NCBI GenBank assembly: GCA_009839775.1
Contig: VXOZ01000332.1
Coordinates: forward strand, 1-11,774
Length of the DNA stretch: 11,774 nt
From: Chloroflexota bacterium
GTDB taxonomy: Bacteria; Chloroflexota; UBA11872; VXOZ01
Direction of reading: 5' to 3'
In this document: in pieces, positions 1 through 7,062 of the stretch
Numbering within the stretch: the first letter of the stretch is position 1
How the letters are laid out: each line of letters starts with the position of its first letter
Notes under the pieces: generated by a model
Databases searched by the model: none
Told to the model about the DNA's origin: nothing
Seen by the model: only the letters and a program-made list of their open reading frames with translations
Translations under genes and position numbers: made by a program

Positions 1-1
1 A

Positions 2-820
2 GTACAGCCAACGGTACATCTACTCTCGAATCTCGACGAACTACATCCTGAAGTCTTGATTCAACATGAAATCCATCCGCCAGATTACAAAGGAAGTCTT
101 GTCTTTCGCTCAGCCATCGAACACATTCGGGGGAGTTTCATTGCATCGTCAACGCCATCACGTGAAGGCTTCATTGAGGCAATACTTAAAGACCTAATTA
201 GACGCAAGCTAATCAAAGAGTTCCAGCATGTAGGTGGGGGCCGCAGACACGACTTCACCGTCGCCGTAGGTGAGTCCTCAGATTATTTTGTGGCACTTGA
301 AGTCAAAGGGGGAGAGGGAAACAGCATTAACATTTCCGACCGTCCGTTGTTTGCTGATGAATTTTGCATTTGGAGCCATTTGGACGGTGCGATAGTCAAT
401 CAACCTGCTCGTGGCGCAACCGCGATCGTTTGCAGAGTAACAAACGCGTTGGTTCGCTATGAAAAGCAAGTGGATGCGATCTACTTTCGAGATGCGCTTT
501 GTGGCACTGCCGCTCGTCCTTGCCCGAAGTATAGAGATACTCCAATCGACATATCACCGGCGCCAGACATTTTTCTCATGCCTCGACGTGTCCCTACGGT
601 CGAGGATCCAAGTCCCCCGATCCACACGCTTGATACACTTCGGTTTCCGAGACTGCTGCTGCGAGCATTTGGCGTTGCCGAGGAGGACTACGAAGAACAC
701 GTTTGGCAAGTACACGTAAGTATTGAGCCTCTTGCGGACATGCGGTTGCGTCGTGTGGTTCAAGTGAAGCACAAGGACGAAATCGTGAGCGAAAGTAAGT
801 CCCGCTCTTGGAACAGATAG
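2..820 (+). CDS. Putative type II restriction endonuclease, PD-(D/E)XK-like, 5' partial
   Basis: Probable restriction endonuclease that would cut DNA at the site protected by the methyltransferase encoded next to it. The frame is open from the first bases of the window, and the residues before the TTG at 56 look like normal coding, so the true start probably lies outside. A TTG start at 56 (254 aa) is possible but has only a weak ribosome binding site. Numbering from that TTG, an Asp at 66 (HDFTV), followed after 15 residues by E82-V-K84 in a hydrophobic strand (ALEVKGG), fits the D...ExK core of PD-(D/E)XK nucleases; E37 or E41 could be the helical acidic residue. I do not recognise the subfamily. 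The gene ends inside the start of the methyltransferase gene (13-base overlap), typical of a coupled restriction-modification pair. One 60-base line I counted (61-120) is about 45% GC, lower than the genes to the right, which suggests acquisition by transfer. The nuclease call rests on the motif plus the neighbour. Confidence 0.6.
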   Translation, partial: VQPTVHLLSNLDELHPEVLIQHEIHPPDYKGSLVFRSAIEHIRGSFIASSTPSREGFIEAILKDLIRRKLIKEFQHVGGGRRHDFTVAVGESSDYFVALEVKGGEGNSINISDRPLFADEFCIWSHLDGAIVNQPARGATAIVCRVTNALVRYEKQVDAIYFRDALCGTAARPCPKYRDTPIDISPAPDIFLMPRRVPTVEDPSPPIHTLDTLRFPRLLLRAFGVAEEDYEEHVWQVHVSIEPLADMRLRRVVQVKHKDEIVSESKSRSWNR

Positions 821-1998
821 AGAGTTGGCAAAACGTGGATTCTCCGTTGGCTGAAGCACGACAGACATATTTGTTGGAAGAATCTTGCTTGCTGGATGCT
901 TCATTCTGGCAAGGTTCATTCAATGGTAGAGAAAGCACCTTGCAGCAGGTCGCGCCGTATGTTGGCAAGATGAAGTCAGGTATGGCGCATGCCTTGGTGG
1001 ATGTCTTTTCCAATCCCGGCGATACGGTTCTCGACCCATTTTCCGGCTCAGGGGTTGTGTCCCTTGAGTGTGTCTTAGCAGGTAGGCGGGCTTGGGCCAA
1101 CGATCTGAGCCCATACGGATATACGCTTACAAGAGCAAAGTTGGAAGCGCCGGGCTCAGAGAGAACGGCGATAGCGCAAGCTAATCTTCTGGCCGACTTC
1201 GCTGAGCAAGAATCAGACAAAATTGATGCCTCTGCGGTGCCTGACTGGGTTGAGCAGTTCTTTCACCCTCGGACCCTGACGGAGATCCTCGCCGCTCTAG
1301 AGTATCTCGACGAGCATCCGAGCTACTTCTTACTAGGTTGCCTCCTGGGAATTCTGCACCACGTGCGGCCCGGCTTCCTTTCGTATCCGGCTAGCCACCT
1401 CGTGCCGTACCTAAGAAGGAACAAGTACCCGCCGGAGCAGTTCCCAGAGATGTACAACTACCGCGACTTGCGGTCACGACTACTAGCAAAAGTACGGAGG
1501 ATGTATAAACGCCACCAATTGCCTGTCGAGTGGGAGCAGCGGGAATACCAAGTTTGGCAGTTCAATGCAATGCAGATGCCTATTGATGACGAGTCCGTTG
1601 ACACGATAGTCTCAAGTCCGCCATACTTCGGCGCGCTGGATTACGCACGGGACAATCGTCTGAGGCTCTGGTTCCTGGGCTGCCACGACTGGAAAGAACT
1701 CGATGCTTCTCTCACCGCTAACAGCAAAGTCTATTTGCCTCAGATGGCTGTTTGCCTCGCCGAAATGGAACGTGTTCTCAAGACCGGCGGGTACTGTGTA
1801 TTGGTGCTCGGAGATGTGGAAAGAGACGGAAAGACACATCGGACGGCAGAGGTGCTTGCTGATCTGGCTACCCAGTCAGGCAAGGGAAGTTTCTCTGTCG
1901 AGACGATCTATGATGACGTTATCCCGGATGACCGACGCTCACGACGCGGAACCCGTACGACAAAATTTGAACGAATCCTTGTCATGAAGAAGCGCTAA
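808..1998 (+). CDS. DNA amino-methyltransferase (N4-cytosine or N6-adenine), restriction-modification type
   Basis: S-adenosylmethionine-dependent methyltransferase acting on the exocyclic amino group of cytosine or adenine in DNA, probably protecting host DNA from the nuclease encoded just upstream. Of 396 residues, motif X-like sequence (around YVGKMKSGMA, 51-60) precedes the SAM-binding motif I DPFSGSG at 76-82 and an acidic motif II (ANDLSP, 97-102). The catalytic motif IV SSPPY is at 269-273, followed by FGALDYARDNRLRLWFLG. The order X-I-II, about 165 residues of possible target recognition, then IV is a permuted layout (I before IV). SPPY fits either m4C or m6A enzymes, so the product base cannot be told. 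The start is TTG at 808 inside the end of the nuclease frame; GTG at 835 is an alternative. Methyltransferase identity is secure; specificity is unknown. It may also act as an orphan enzyme if the nuclease is inactive. Confidence 0.9.
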   Translation: MEQIESWQNVDSPLAEARQTYLLEESCLLDASFWQGSFNGRESTLQQVAPYVGKMKSGMAHALVDVFSNPGDTVLDPFSGSGVVSLECVLAGRRAWANDLSPYGYTLTRAKLEAPGSERTAIAQANLLADFAEQESDKIDASAVPDWVEQFFHPRTLTEILAALEYLDEHPSYFLLGCLLGILHHVRPGFLSYPASHLVPYLRRNKYPPEQFPEMYNYRDLRSRLLAKVRRMYKRHQLPVEWEQREYQVWQFNAMQMPIDDESVDTIVSSPPYFGALDYARDNRLRLWFLGCHDWKELDASLTANSKVYLPQMAVCLAEMERVLKTGGYCVLVLGDVERDGKTHRTAEVLADLATQSGKGSFSVETIYDDVIPDDRRSRRGTRTTKFERILVMKKR

Positions 1999-2103
1999 GC
2001 GTCTGTGCATTTCCTCGCAGGTGTTTGGGCAAACAATCCACTGAACCGGATACTTGCGGTGATCACTGTTCAACTGAGATAGTGTAACCAACCAATCCGT
2101 ACG

Positions 2104-3009
2104 CTACCGTCCTTCCTTCTTGGTCTTCTGCTGCACAAACCACCTCTCGTATGCAGCGCGGAGACCCCGCGTGACCGGGCCTGGCGCGCCGGTGCTGAGC
2201 GGCCGGCCGTCTATGGCACAGACCGGCATGATGCCCATGAGAGCGTTCGTGAGAAAGACCTCGTCGGAATTGAGCAAAGCCGACTCGTCTAGCTGCGTTT
2301 CGTCGACGACGCGGCCTAGGCTCGGTGCCAGGTCTTCACGCACCAGCGCGCGGATGGTGCCCGGCAGCGCGCCGTCTGCAACCGGCGGTGTGCGCAAGCG
2401 GCCTGCGTGCGCACAGAAGACGTTGGCGGCAGTAGCGCAGGCCATGCTGTCCCGGGTGTTTAGCATTAGCGCTTCATCAGCGCTTTTCTCCGCTGCTTCT
2501 TGGCGCGCCAGTATGTTGTCAAGATAATTCAGCGACTTGACGCGGGAGAGGGGCGACTGCTCGTTGCGGCGCACTTTGCGGCTGATGATCACTCTCATGC
2601 CGTCACGATAAAGGTGGTCAGGGTAAGGCGCGAACGGGGTTGCACGGATGAGAAGCGTCGGCGGCGCGTCGGCAGGCGGCAGCAGGCCGCGCGCGGCGGG
2701 CGAAAACCCGCGCGTGACCGTGAGACGGACGGTGGCTTCACACAGGTTATTGGCGTGGAGTGTCTGGCCCACTGCTTGGTGCAACTCATCCGCCGTCCAC
2801 GGCAGCGCGAGCCTAATCGTCTGTGCCCCACTGTGCAGGCGCTCCCAATGCCGCTGCCACTGCAGAATGCCGCCTCCCAACACGCGCATAGTCTCAAAAA
2901 GCCCGTCGCCGAGCAGCAAGCCGCGGTCAAGCGCCGAGACCGCGCCTGTGCCCTCCGGCACGAGTTGCCCGTTCACGTAGCAGACCGGCTTCTCGCTGAT
3001 GGCGTCCAT
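2104..3009 (-). CDS. pabC: Aminodeoxychorismate lyase-like class IV aminotransferase
   Basis: PLP-dependent fold-type IV enzyme that probably converts 4-amino-4-deoxychorismate to 4-aminobenzoate and pyruvate for folate synthesis. From the ATG at 3009 the protein has 301 aa. It shows the N-terminal family pattern VNGQLVP (12-18), DRGLLLGDGLFET (28-40), the likely PLP lysine K158 in SRVKSLNYLDN, and NALMGIMPV (255-263), close to the NALMPVMPV of E. coli PabC. Oddity: the region that normally reads E-x-x-x-A-N-x-F reads CATAANVF, so the glutamate that usually contacts the PLP ring nitrogen is Cys191. A GTG start at 3054 would give a 4-base GTGA overlap with the pabB stop and 15 more residues, Arg-rich and unlike the family, so I prefer the ATG; neither start has a well-spaced Shine-Dalgarno sequence. 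It lies directly downstream of pabB, which supports the lyase role over branched-chain or D-amino-acid transaminase. Confidence 0.87.
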   Translation of the reverse strand: MDAISEKPVCYVNGQLVPEGTGAVSALDRGLLLGDGLFETMRVLGGGILQWQRHWERLHSGAQTIRLALPWTADELHQAVGQTLHANNLCEATVRLTVTRGFSPAARGLLPPADAPPTLLIRATPFAPYPDHLYRDGMRVIISRKVRRNEQSPLSRVKSLNYLDNILARQEAAEKSADEALMLNTRDSMACATAANVFCAHAGRLRTPPVADGALPGTIRALVREDLAPSLGRVVDETQLDESALLNSDEVFLTNALMGIMPVCAIDGRPLSTGAPGPVTRGLRAAYERWFVQQKTKKEGR

Positions 3010-3050
3010 CCTCCAACGTAAATTGCCTCCAGCTCTTGCGCGACTGGGTA

Positions 3051-4496
3051 TCACTGCTGCGAGGTCGTTCCCTCCAACACGCGCCGGGCGGCTTGGGCTT
3101 TCACCAACGTCTCGTCGTATTCCGCTTGGGGATCGGAATCGGCCACCACCGCGCCGCCGACCTGCAAGTAGAGGCGGTCACGGGTGAGCACGAGCGTACG
3201 AATGACAATGCTCGTGTCCATCGCACCGTCAAAGCCCAGATAGCCGATGGCGCCGCAGTAGATGCCGCGCCGCACGGGTTCAAGCTCCTCAATGATCTCC
3301 ATGGCTCGAATCTTAGGACAACCGGTTACCGAACCGCCGGGAAAAGCAGCCTCAAGCGCCGCTACGGCATCGGCTTCCGGCCGCAGTTCCCCCGTAACTG
3401 TGCTGACGAGTTGCCACACATTGCTGTAGCCCTCAATTTGCCAAAGCGCAGGCACGTGTATCGACCCAGGCCGGCAGACCTTCCCCAAGTCGTTGCGCAA
3501 TAAGTCCACGATCATGAGGTTCTCGGCGCGGTCTTTCTCGCTCGTACGCAATTCCCGCGCCAGCCTCTCGTCCTCGGCCAAGGTGCGGCCGCGCGGCCGC
3601 GTGCCTTTGATGGGCCGTGTCTCCACAGTACCATTGCGCACGTGGAGGAACCGTTCAGGAGAAGCGGACGCAACCCAACGCTCGCCGAGATCAAAAAAGG
3701 CTCCAAACGGTACCGGGCTTTCCCGCTGCAAGCGCTGGTAGAGCGCCCACGGCGATCCTTCCCAGCCAGCCGCGAAGCGCTGCGAGAGATTCACCTGGTA
3801 GACGTCGCCGGCCGCGATATACTCCTGCGCCCGCCGTACCATGGCAAGGTACTGCTCGCAGGTCACATTAGATGCCAAGGGCGTGGTCAGACGAAAGCCA
3901 GCGGCGGCGCTCTCCCCGGCGCCGTTACGGTTATGCCAGGCAGCCAGGATTCCTATGATCTCAGTCTGCCGCGCGAGGGCGCTCGCTTCCGTGCCGTCCG
4001 GCAAGCCGGTGGTCACCAGCCATGACGTACTCGTATGGTGGTCGTGCGCCAGCACCCAGTCGTAGAACCCCAGGCCCATCTCCGGCGTAGGCACGTCACA
4101 ACGCGCGTACGACGGCAATTCCTCAAGCTGACGGCCCAAGTCATAGGCGAACGCGCCCACCGCGCCGCCTTGAAACGGTGGGCCGTGCGGGGCTGGCAAC
4201 AACGCATGCTCCGCCAAGAGATCGCGGAGTACGGCAAAGGGCTGCCCGCGGCGCACGGTGGAGCGGTGAGGCTGCTGAAACCACTCTATGCGAATGCGCT
4301 CCCCGGCGCTCTCAACGCGTAGAAAGGGATCGGCAGTGAGGTAAGAGTAGCGTCCCAGCGCCCCCTGTTGGCTGCTTTCGAGAAGCGCGAGGCCCGGCCA
4401 ATGGGCGAACGCCGGCGCGACCGCATGCGGCAATACAGTTTCCGGTAACTGCTGCACCAGCGGCGCTAGCGTGCTGTTGGTCACGGTACCGATCAT
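3051..4496 (-). CDS. pabB: Aminodeoxychorismate synthase component I
   Basis: Chorismate-using enzyme that adds ammonia to make 4-amino-4-deoxychorismate, the first step from chorismate to 4-aminobenzoate and folate. The 481 residues carry the N-terminal anthranilate-synthase-I type domain (LLES at 38-41; GRYSYLTADPF at 48-58) and the chorismate-binding domain: DVYQVNLSQRF (231-241), SASPERFL (277-284), PIKGTRPRG (295-303), DRAENLMIVDLLRNDLG (322-338), GGSVTGCPKIRAMEIIEELEP (387-407) and GAIGYLG (415-421). The lysine of PIKGT (K297) is the catalytic lysine of PabB; TrpE has PIAGT, so this is PabB rather than anthranilate synthase. The start is the ATG at 4496, with an AGGAGG at 4506-4511 spaced nine bases; a TTG at 4547 in frame lacks this support. 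It is followed directly by pabC. The glutamine amidotransferase partner is not in the window and may be a shared TrpG/PabA elsewhere. Confidence 0.95.
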   Translation of the reverse strand: MIGTVTNSTLAPLVQQLPETVLPHAVAPAFAHWPGLALLESSQQGALGRYSYLTADPFLRVESAGERIRIEWFQQPHRSTVRRGQPFAVLRDLLAEHALLPAPHGPPFQGGAVGAFAYDLGRQLEELPSYARCDVPTPEMGLGFYDWVLAHDHHTSTSWLVTTGLPDGTEASALARQTEIIGILAAWHNRNGAGESAAAGFRLTTPLASNVTCEQYLAMVRRAQEYIAAGDVYQVNLSQRFAAGWEGSPWALYQRLQRESPVPFGAFFDLGERWVASASPERFLHVRNGTVETRPIKGTRPRGRTLAEDERLARELRTSEKDRAENLMIVDLLRNDLGKVCRPGSIHVPALWQIEGYSNVWQLVSTVTGELRPEADAVAALEAAFPGGSVTGCPKIRAMEIIEELEPVRRGIYCGAIGYLGFDGAMDTSIVIRTLVLTRDRLYLQVGGAVVADSDPQAEYDETLVKAQAARRVLEGTTSQQ

Positions 4497-4505
4497 GTGA
4501 CTTGG

Positions 4506-4511
4506 CCTCCT
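4506..4511 (-). promoter_or_regulatory. Strong Shine-Dalgarno deciding the pabB start
   Basis: On the minus strand this reads AGGAGG, nine bases before the ATG at 4496. It argues for that ATG over the in-frame TTG at 4547, which would place the site inside the coding sequence. Confidence 0.75.
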
Positions 4512-4640
4512 GTTCCTAATGAGACCATGCCACAGGCAAGGGCGCAACGGCTTGTGTGGTTACCGTGGGTGCACCCTCACCGCCCGCAAGCGGGTGGATC
4601 GATGGGATCGGTGCATGAAATGGGTAGGCGGACTGCGCGC

Positions 4641-5321
4641 TCAGTCGTTCTCGCTCGCGCCAGCGCTGAACTCGCTCTGCCTGAAGAGTTGCACTCCGAG
4701 GTATGCGCTCCAGGCTACCCAGAGGAAGTAGCACGCACGCGTAATTGTCACCATGGTGTCGTACAGACCGGGATCGCTAATCCCCACCACTTGACTGAGG
4801 AGCGCGATGGCAGAAATGACCGCGATAGCTAACGCCACTGGTCTGCCGTACCCTTCTCGCGCGGGCAAGCCGAGGCTCAGCAGCAGGAAGCCAAGGGCAA
4901 CGGCGAGACCCGCAATAAGACCGATGCTAAACTGAACGGCGAAAATCGCCGCGGCAGGCTGGACGGTCTCATGCGCCATGCCCAGTGCGAGTCCCTGCAT
5001 CAGAATCCAGCCAAAGACGCCCACCGTGAGCATCAGATACCCAAAGTGCGCCGACACTCTGCCGATACCGCCGCCTCTCACGCCTCGCAGCAGAATGTGA
5101 TACCCAAACAGCGTCAACGTGAGACATGCGGCTATCAGGAGTGATGTGAAATTGGCGAGGGCGCGGTTCTCCACCAAGGCCGCGATACTCCCTGCGGCGT
5201 CACTGGCCTCGGCGCTGGCAATGAGCATGCCGCCCGGCTGAAAGAGATAGGCGACCACGGTCACCACCGGGCCGACAATCAGCGCAAACCCCGCAAGCCC
5301 GTTTATGGATTGTAGCCGCAT
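4641..5321 (-). CDS. Hypothetical six-helix integral membrane protein
   Basis: I do not recognise a specific function. The 226-residue protein has six hydrophobic stretches at about 7-27, 56-78, 92-113, 124-151, 161-180 and 190-212, with short polar links and a small polar tail rich in Ser, Glu and Asp. No catalytic motif, metal-binding cluster or signal peptidase site is evident. The general shape (small, Gly/Ala/Leu-rich, loop of about 28 residues after helix 1) resembles DUF4386-type membrane proteins, but this is only an impression. The ATG at 5321 is supported by a purine-rich AAAGGGGG at 5328-5335, six bases upstream. It is read in the same direction as pabB, 144 bases before it. That gap is long enough for a separate pabB promoter, so a functional link to folate synthesis is not implied. 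Confidence 0.75.
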   Translation of the reverse strand: MRLQSINGLAGFALIVGPVVTVVAYLFQPGGMLIASAEASDAAGSIAALVENRALANFTSLLIAACLTLTLFGYHILLRGVRGGGIGRVSAHFGYLMLTVGVFGWILMQGLALGMAHETVQPAAAIFAVQFSIGLIAGLAVALGFLLLSLGLPAREGYGRPVALAIAVISAIALLSQVVGISDPGLYDTMVTITRACYFLWVAWSAYLGVQLFRQSEFSAGASEND

Positions 5322-5562
5322 ACCGCACCCCCTTTAGGCTGTGTCCACATACGCGCGGCGTGGCACACCAAGGGGCAAATCAATGAGCAGACCTCTCTCC
5401 GCTCGGACTTTTCCCAAGCAGTCGCCTCGCGATGCCTCTCACCCGCCGCTCTCCCGTATGGTACCACCAAGCACGGCGTTAAGAAGCTAGACAACGAGCC
5501 TAAGTCGTCTATGCCACTGCGATCATCTCTGCGCAGACGTTATGGACACGTCCCAGCTACGC

Positions 5563-7050
5563 TCATTTGTCGAGAACTGCCGTTACCGGGTGCTCGGTCC
5601 GCAACTTCCGGCTCGCTTCCGGGATGCGTTGCCAAGTTCCTCGTGCTGCATCCTTTTCTCCCGCCAGGGCTTGGGCGTAGGCCAGGTTTGCCAGCACGTC
5701 CCAGCGGTTGCTGGGCTGCCAGAGGGCAATCATCTGTCGGTCGCGGGCGGCTGGTAGCGGTGTCGCCGTCATCTCGACTACTCGATACAACCGGCGTCCA
5801 AATACCGTGTAAGGTCTGCCGCCGCAGACCGCCAAAACCTCAGAACCATCGTCCGCTTTCGTGATGCCAAGAAAGCGTCCCGTCGTCCAGACGGCACTGC
5901 CGATCAAGATGGTGTAGAGCAGCAGCGCACCGCCCACCGGTACCACGTGAAACGTGGGAAAGGCGGCGACCACAATCCCGCTGATTGCCGCCAACGCGCT
6001 GAACGTCCAGAGGAGCCAGACCACGCGCAAGCGACCGATGCCGAGCATCTCGAAGTGGTGGTGCAGCGGCGTGGCCGTAAACGGCAGCGGAAACTCGGTA
6101 TGGGGCACAAAGTGTCGTGAACCCACGTAGCGGCCCAAGCGCACACAGTGACGGAAGAACGGCGTGACGACTTTGGCTTGCACGAACCCGGAACCGCCGT
6201 CCAGCAAGAAGACGCCGCCCACGAAGAGCCAGATCGCGTCTGCGCCGCCGAACAGCGCCAAGGCGGCAAAGGCGCCGCCGAGACCCAGCGCGCCGCTATC
6301 GCCGAGATAGATGCGCGCCCGCCGCTTCACAGTGCCCGTGGACGACCAGGCGGAGGGTTGATTGAAGAGCAGCAGTCCGATGCTCGCCCCCAGCAGCGCC
6401 GCCGCGAAGACAATCAACTCGCCGTTTGCCTCGCGTATGATGAGTGAGAGCAACATGCCGCCGCCGGCAATGCACGCCATGCCGGCCGTCAGACCGTCTA
6501 TGCCGTCGCTCACCGCCACCGAAAACGCTGAGCCCAGCGTGAGCGCAAAGAGCCAGACCAACGTAAGGCCTAACCCGACTACGCCGACGACGTTGAGGGC
6601 CTGCAGCACTCTCCCTCCCTGCGTAGCAGCCTGCGTGAAGTCGCCCGGCCACCAAAACAGCGCCGCTACCGTAACCAGCGCCGCAATCGCGTGGGCGAGC
6701 AAATAAGCGCTGTCCCCAAAGCCGGTGCCGTGCCGCCACTTCAGCCAGTCGTCGACGAAACCTATACCAAAGAAGAGAGTCGTGAGCAGCGTGAGCAGGA
6801 GCAGAATCGCGCTCGTTGCGGGCCACATGAGCCACCAAACACCGCTGAAGCACCACAGCGTAACGATCAGCGCGATGCCGCCAACGCTGGGCAGGCGCAG
6901 GCTCGGCAGATCCTCGTGGTCTTTGCTCTGCACGACCGGCTTGACCTGGCCGGACGTGAAGCGCGGAAAGATGCGGCGCAATACGGCGCTCAAGAACAAC
7001 GTCAGCCCCGTCGCGCCGCCCAGCACCAGTACGGTCGCGAGTACGTCCAT
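5563..7050 (-). CDS. MraY/WecA-family phospho-sugar polyprenyl-phosphate transferase with C-terminal extension
   Basis: Integral membrane enzyme of the family that moves a sugar-1-phosphate from a UDP-sugar onto undecaprenyl phosphate at the cytoplasmic face, starting peptidoglycan or other surface glycan synthesis. Visible motifs in 495 aa: LPSVGG (53-58), catalytic FVDDWLK (98-104), SDGIDGLTAG (181-190), IYLGDSGALGLGG (247-259) and TPLHHHFEMLG (327-337). The triple histidine is typical of MraY rather than WecA/TagO. About ten transmembrane segments occupy residues 1-395. Oddities: the usual N-L-T-D-G reads A-V-S-D-G, losing an Asn; a short insertion follows LLFN (227-230); and about 100 extra residues end the protein, including one TPR-like hairpin near 450-475 (LANLAYAQALAGEKDAARG). 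Family MraY is about 320-360 aa. No other mur or division genes are nearby, so this may be a paralogue serving another glycan. The start is 12 bases after the TIM-barrel stop, without a clear ribosome binding site, suggesting translational coupling. Confidence 0.85.
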   Translation of the reverse strand: MDVLATVLVLGGATGLTLFLSAVLRRIFPRFTSGQVKPVVQSKDHEDLPSLRLPSVGGIALIVTLWCFSGVWWLMWPATSAILLLLTLLTTLFFGIGFVDDWLKWRHGTGFGDSAYLLAHAIAALVTVAALFWWPGDFTQAATQGGRVLQALNVVGVVGLGLTLVWLFALTLGSAFSVAVSDGIDGLTAGMACIAGGGMLLSLIIREANGELIVFAAALLGASIGLLLFNQPSAWSSTGTVKRRARIYLGDSGALGLGGAFAALALFGGADAIWLFVGGVFLLDGGSGFVQAKVVTPFFRHCVRLGRYVGSRHFVPHTEFPLPFTATPLHHHFEMLGIGRLRVVWLLWTFSALAAISGIVVAAFPTFHVVPVGGALLLYTILIGSAVWTTGRFLGITKADDGSEVLAVCGGRPYTVFGRRLYRVVEMTATPLPAARDRQMIALWQPSNRWDVLANLAYAQALAGEKDAARGTWQRIPEASRKLRTEHPVTAVLDK

Positions 7051-7062
7051 GGAGGGCGGTTG

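Noticed and set aside
594..1220. 208-codon minus-strand open frame opposite the restriction-modification genes
   Set aside because: It spans the end of the nuclease and the motif I region of the methyltransferase, both clearly coding on the plus strand, and its translation shows no recognisable domain.
2022..2035. TGTTTG/CAAACA inverted repeat in the convergent gap after the methyltransferase
   Set aside because: The stem is only about five base pairs with a tiny loop and no T-run, too weak to call a terminator.
3585..3600. Perfect 16-base palindrome GCGGCCGCGCGGCCGC
   Set aside because: It lies in the codons for the conserved RPRGR after PIKGT in pabB; protein conservation and GC-rich codon choice explain it.
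3051..4496. Anthranilate synthase (trpE) as an alternative for the chorismate enzyme
   Set aside because: PIKGT with the catalytic lysine and the adjoining pabC favour PabB; TrpE has PIAGT.
4581..4600. CCCGC-AA-GCGGG hairpin between the membrane protein gene and pabB
   Set aside because: A two-base loop and short stem in a GC-rich stretch; could be chance, with no T-run for termination.
5322..5562. 241-base gap between the MraY-type gene and the membrane protein gene
   Set aside because: Searched by eye for tRNA, promoter pairs and repeats; only the ribosome binding site of the membrane protein gene stands out.
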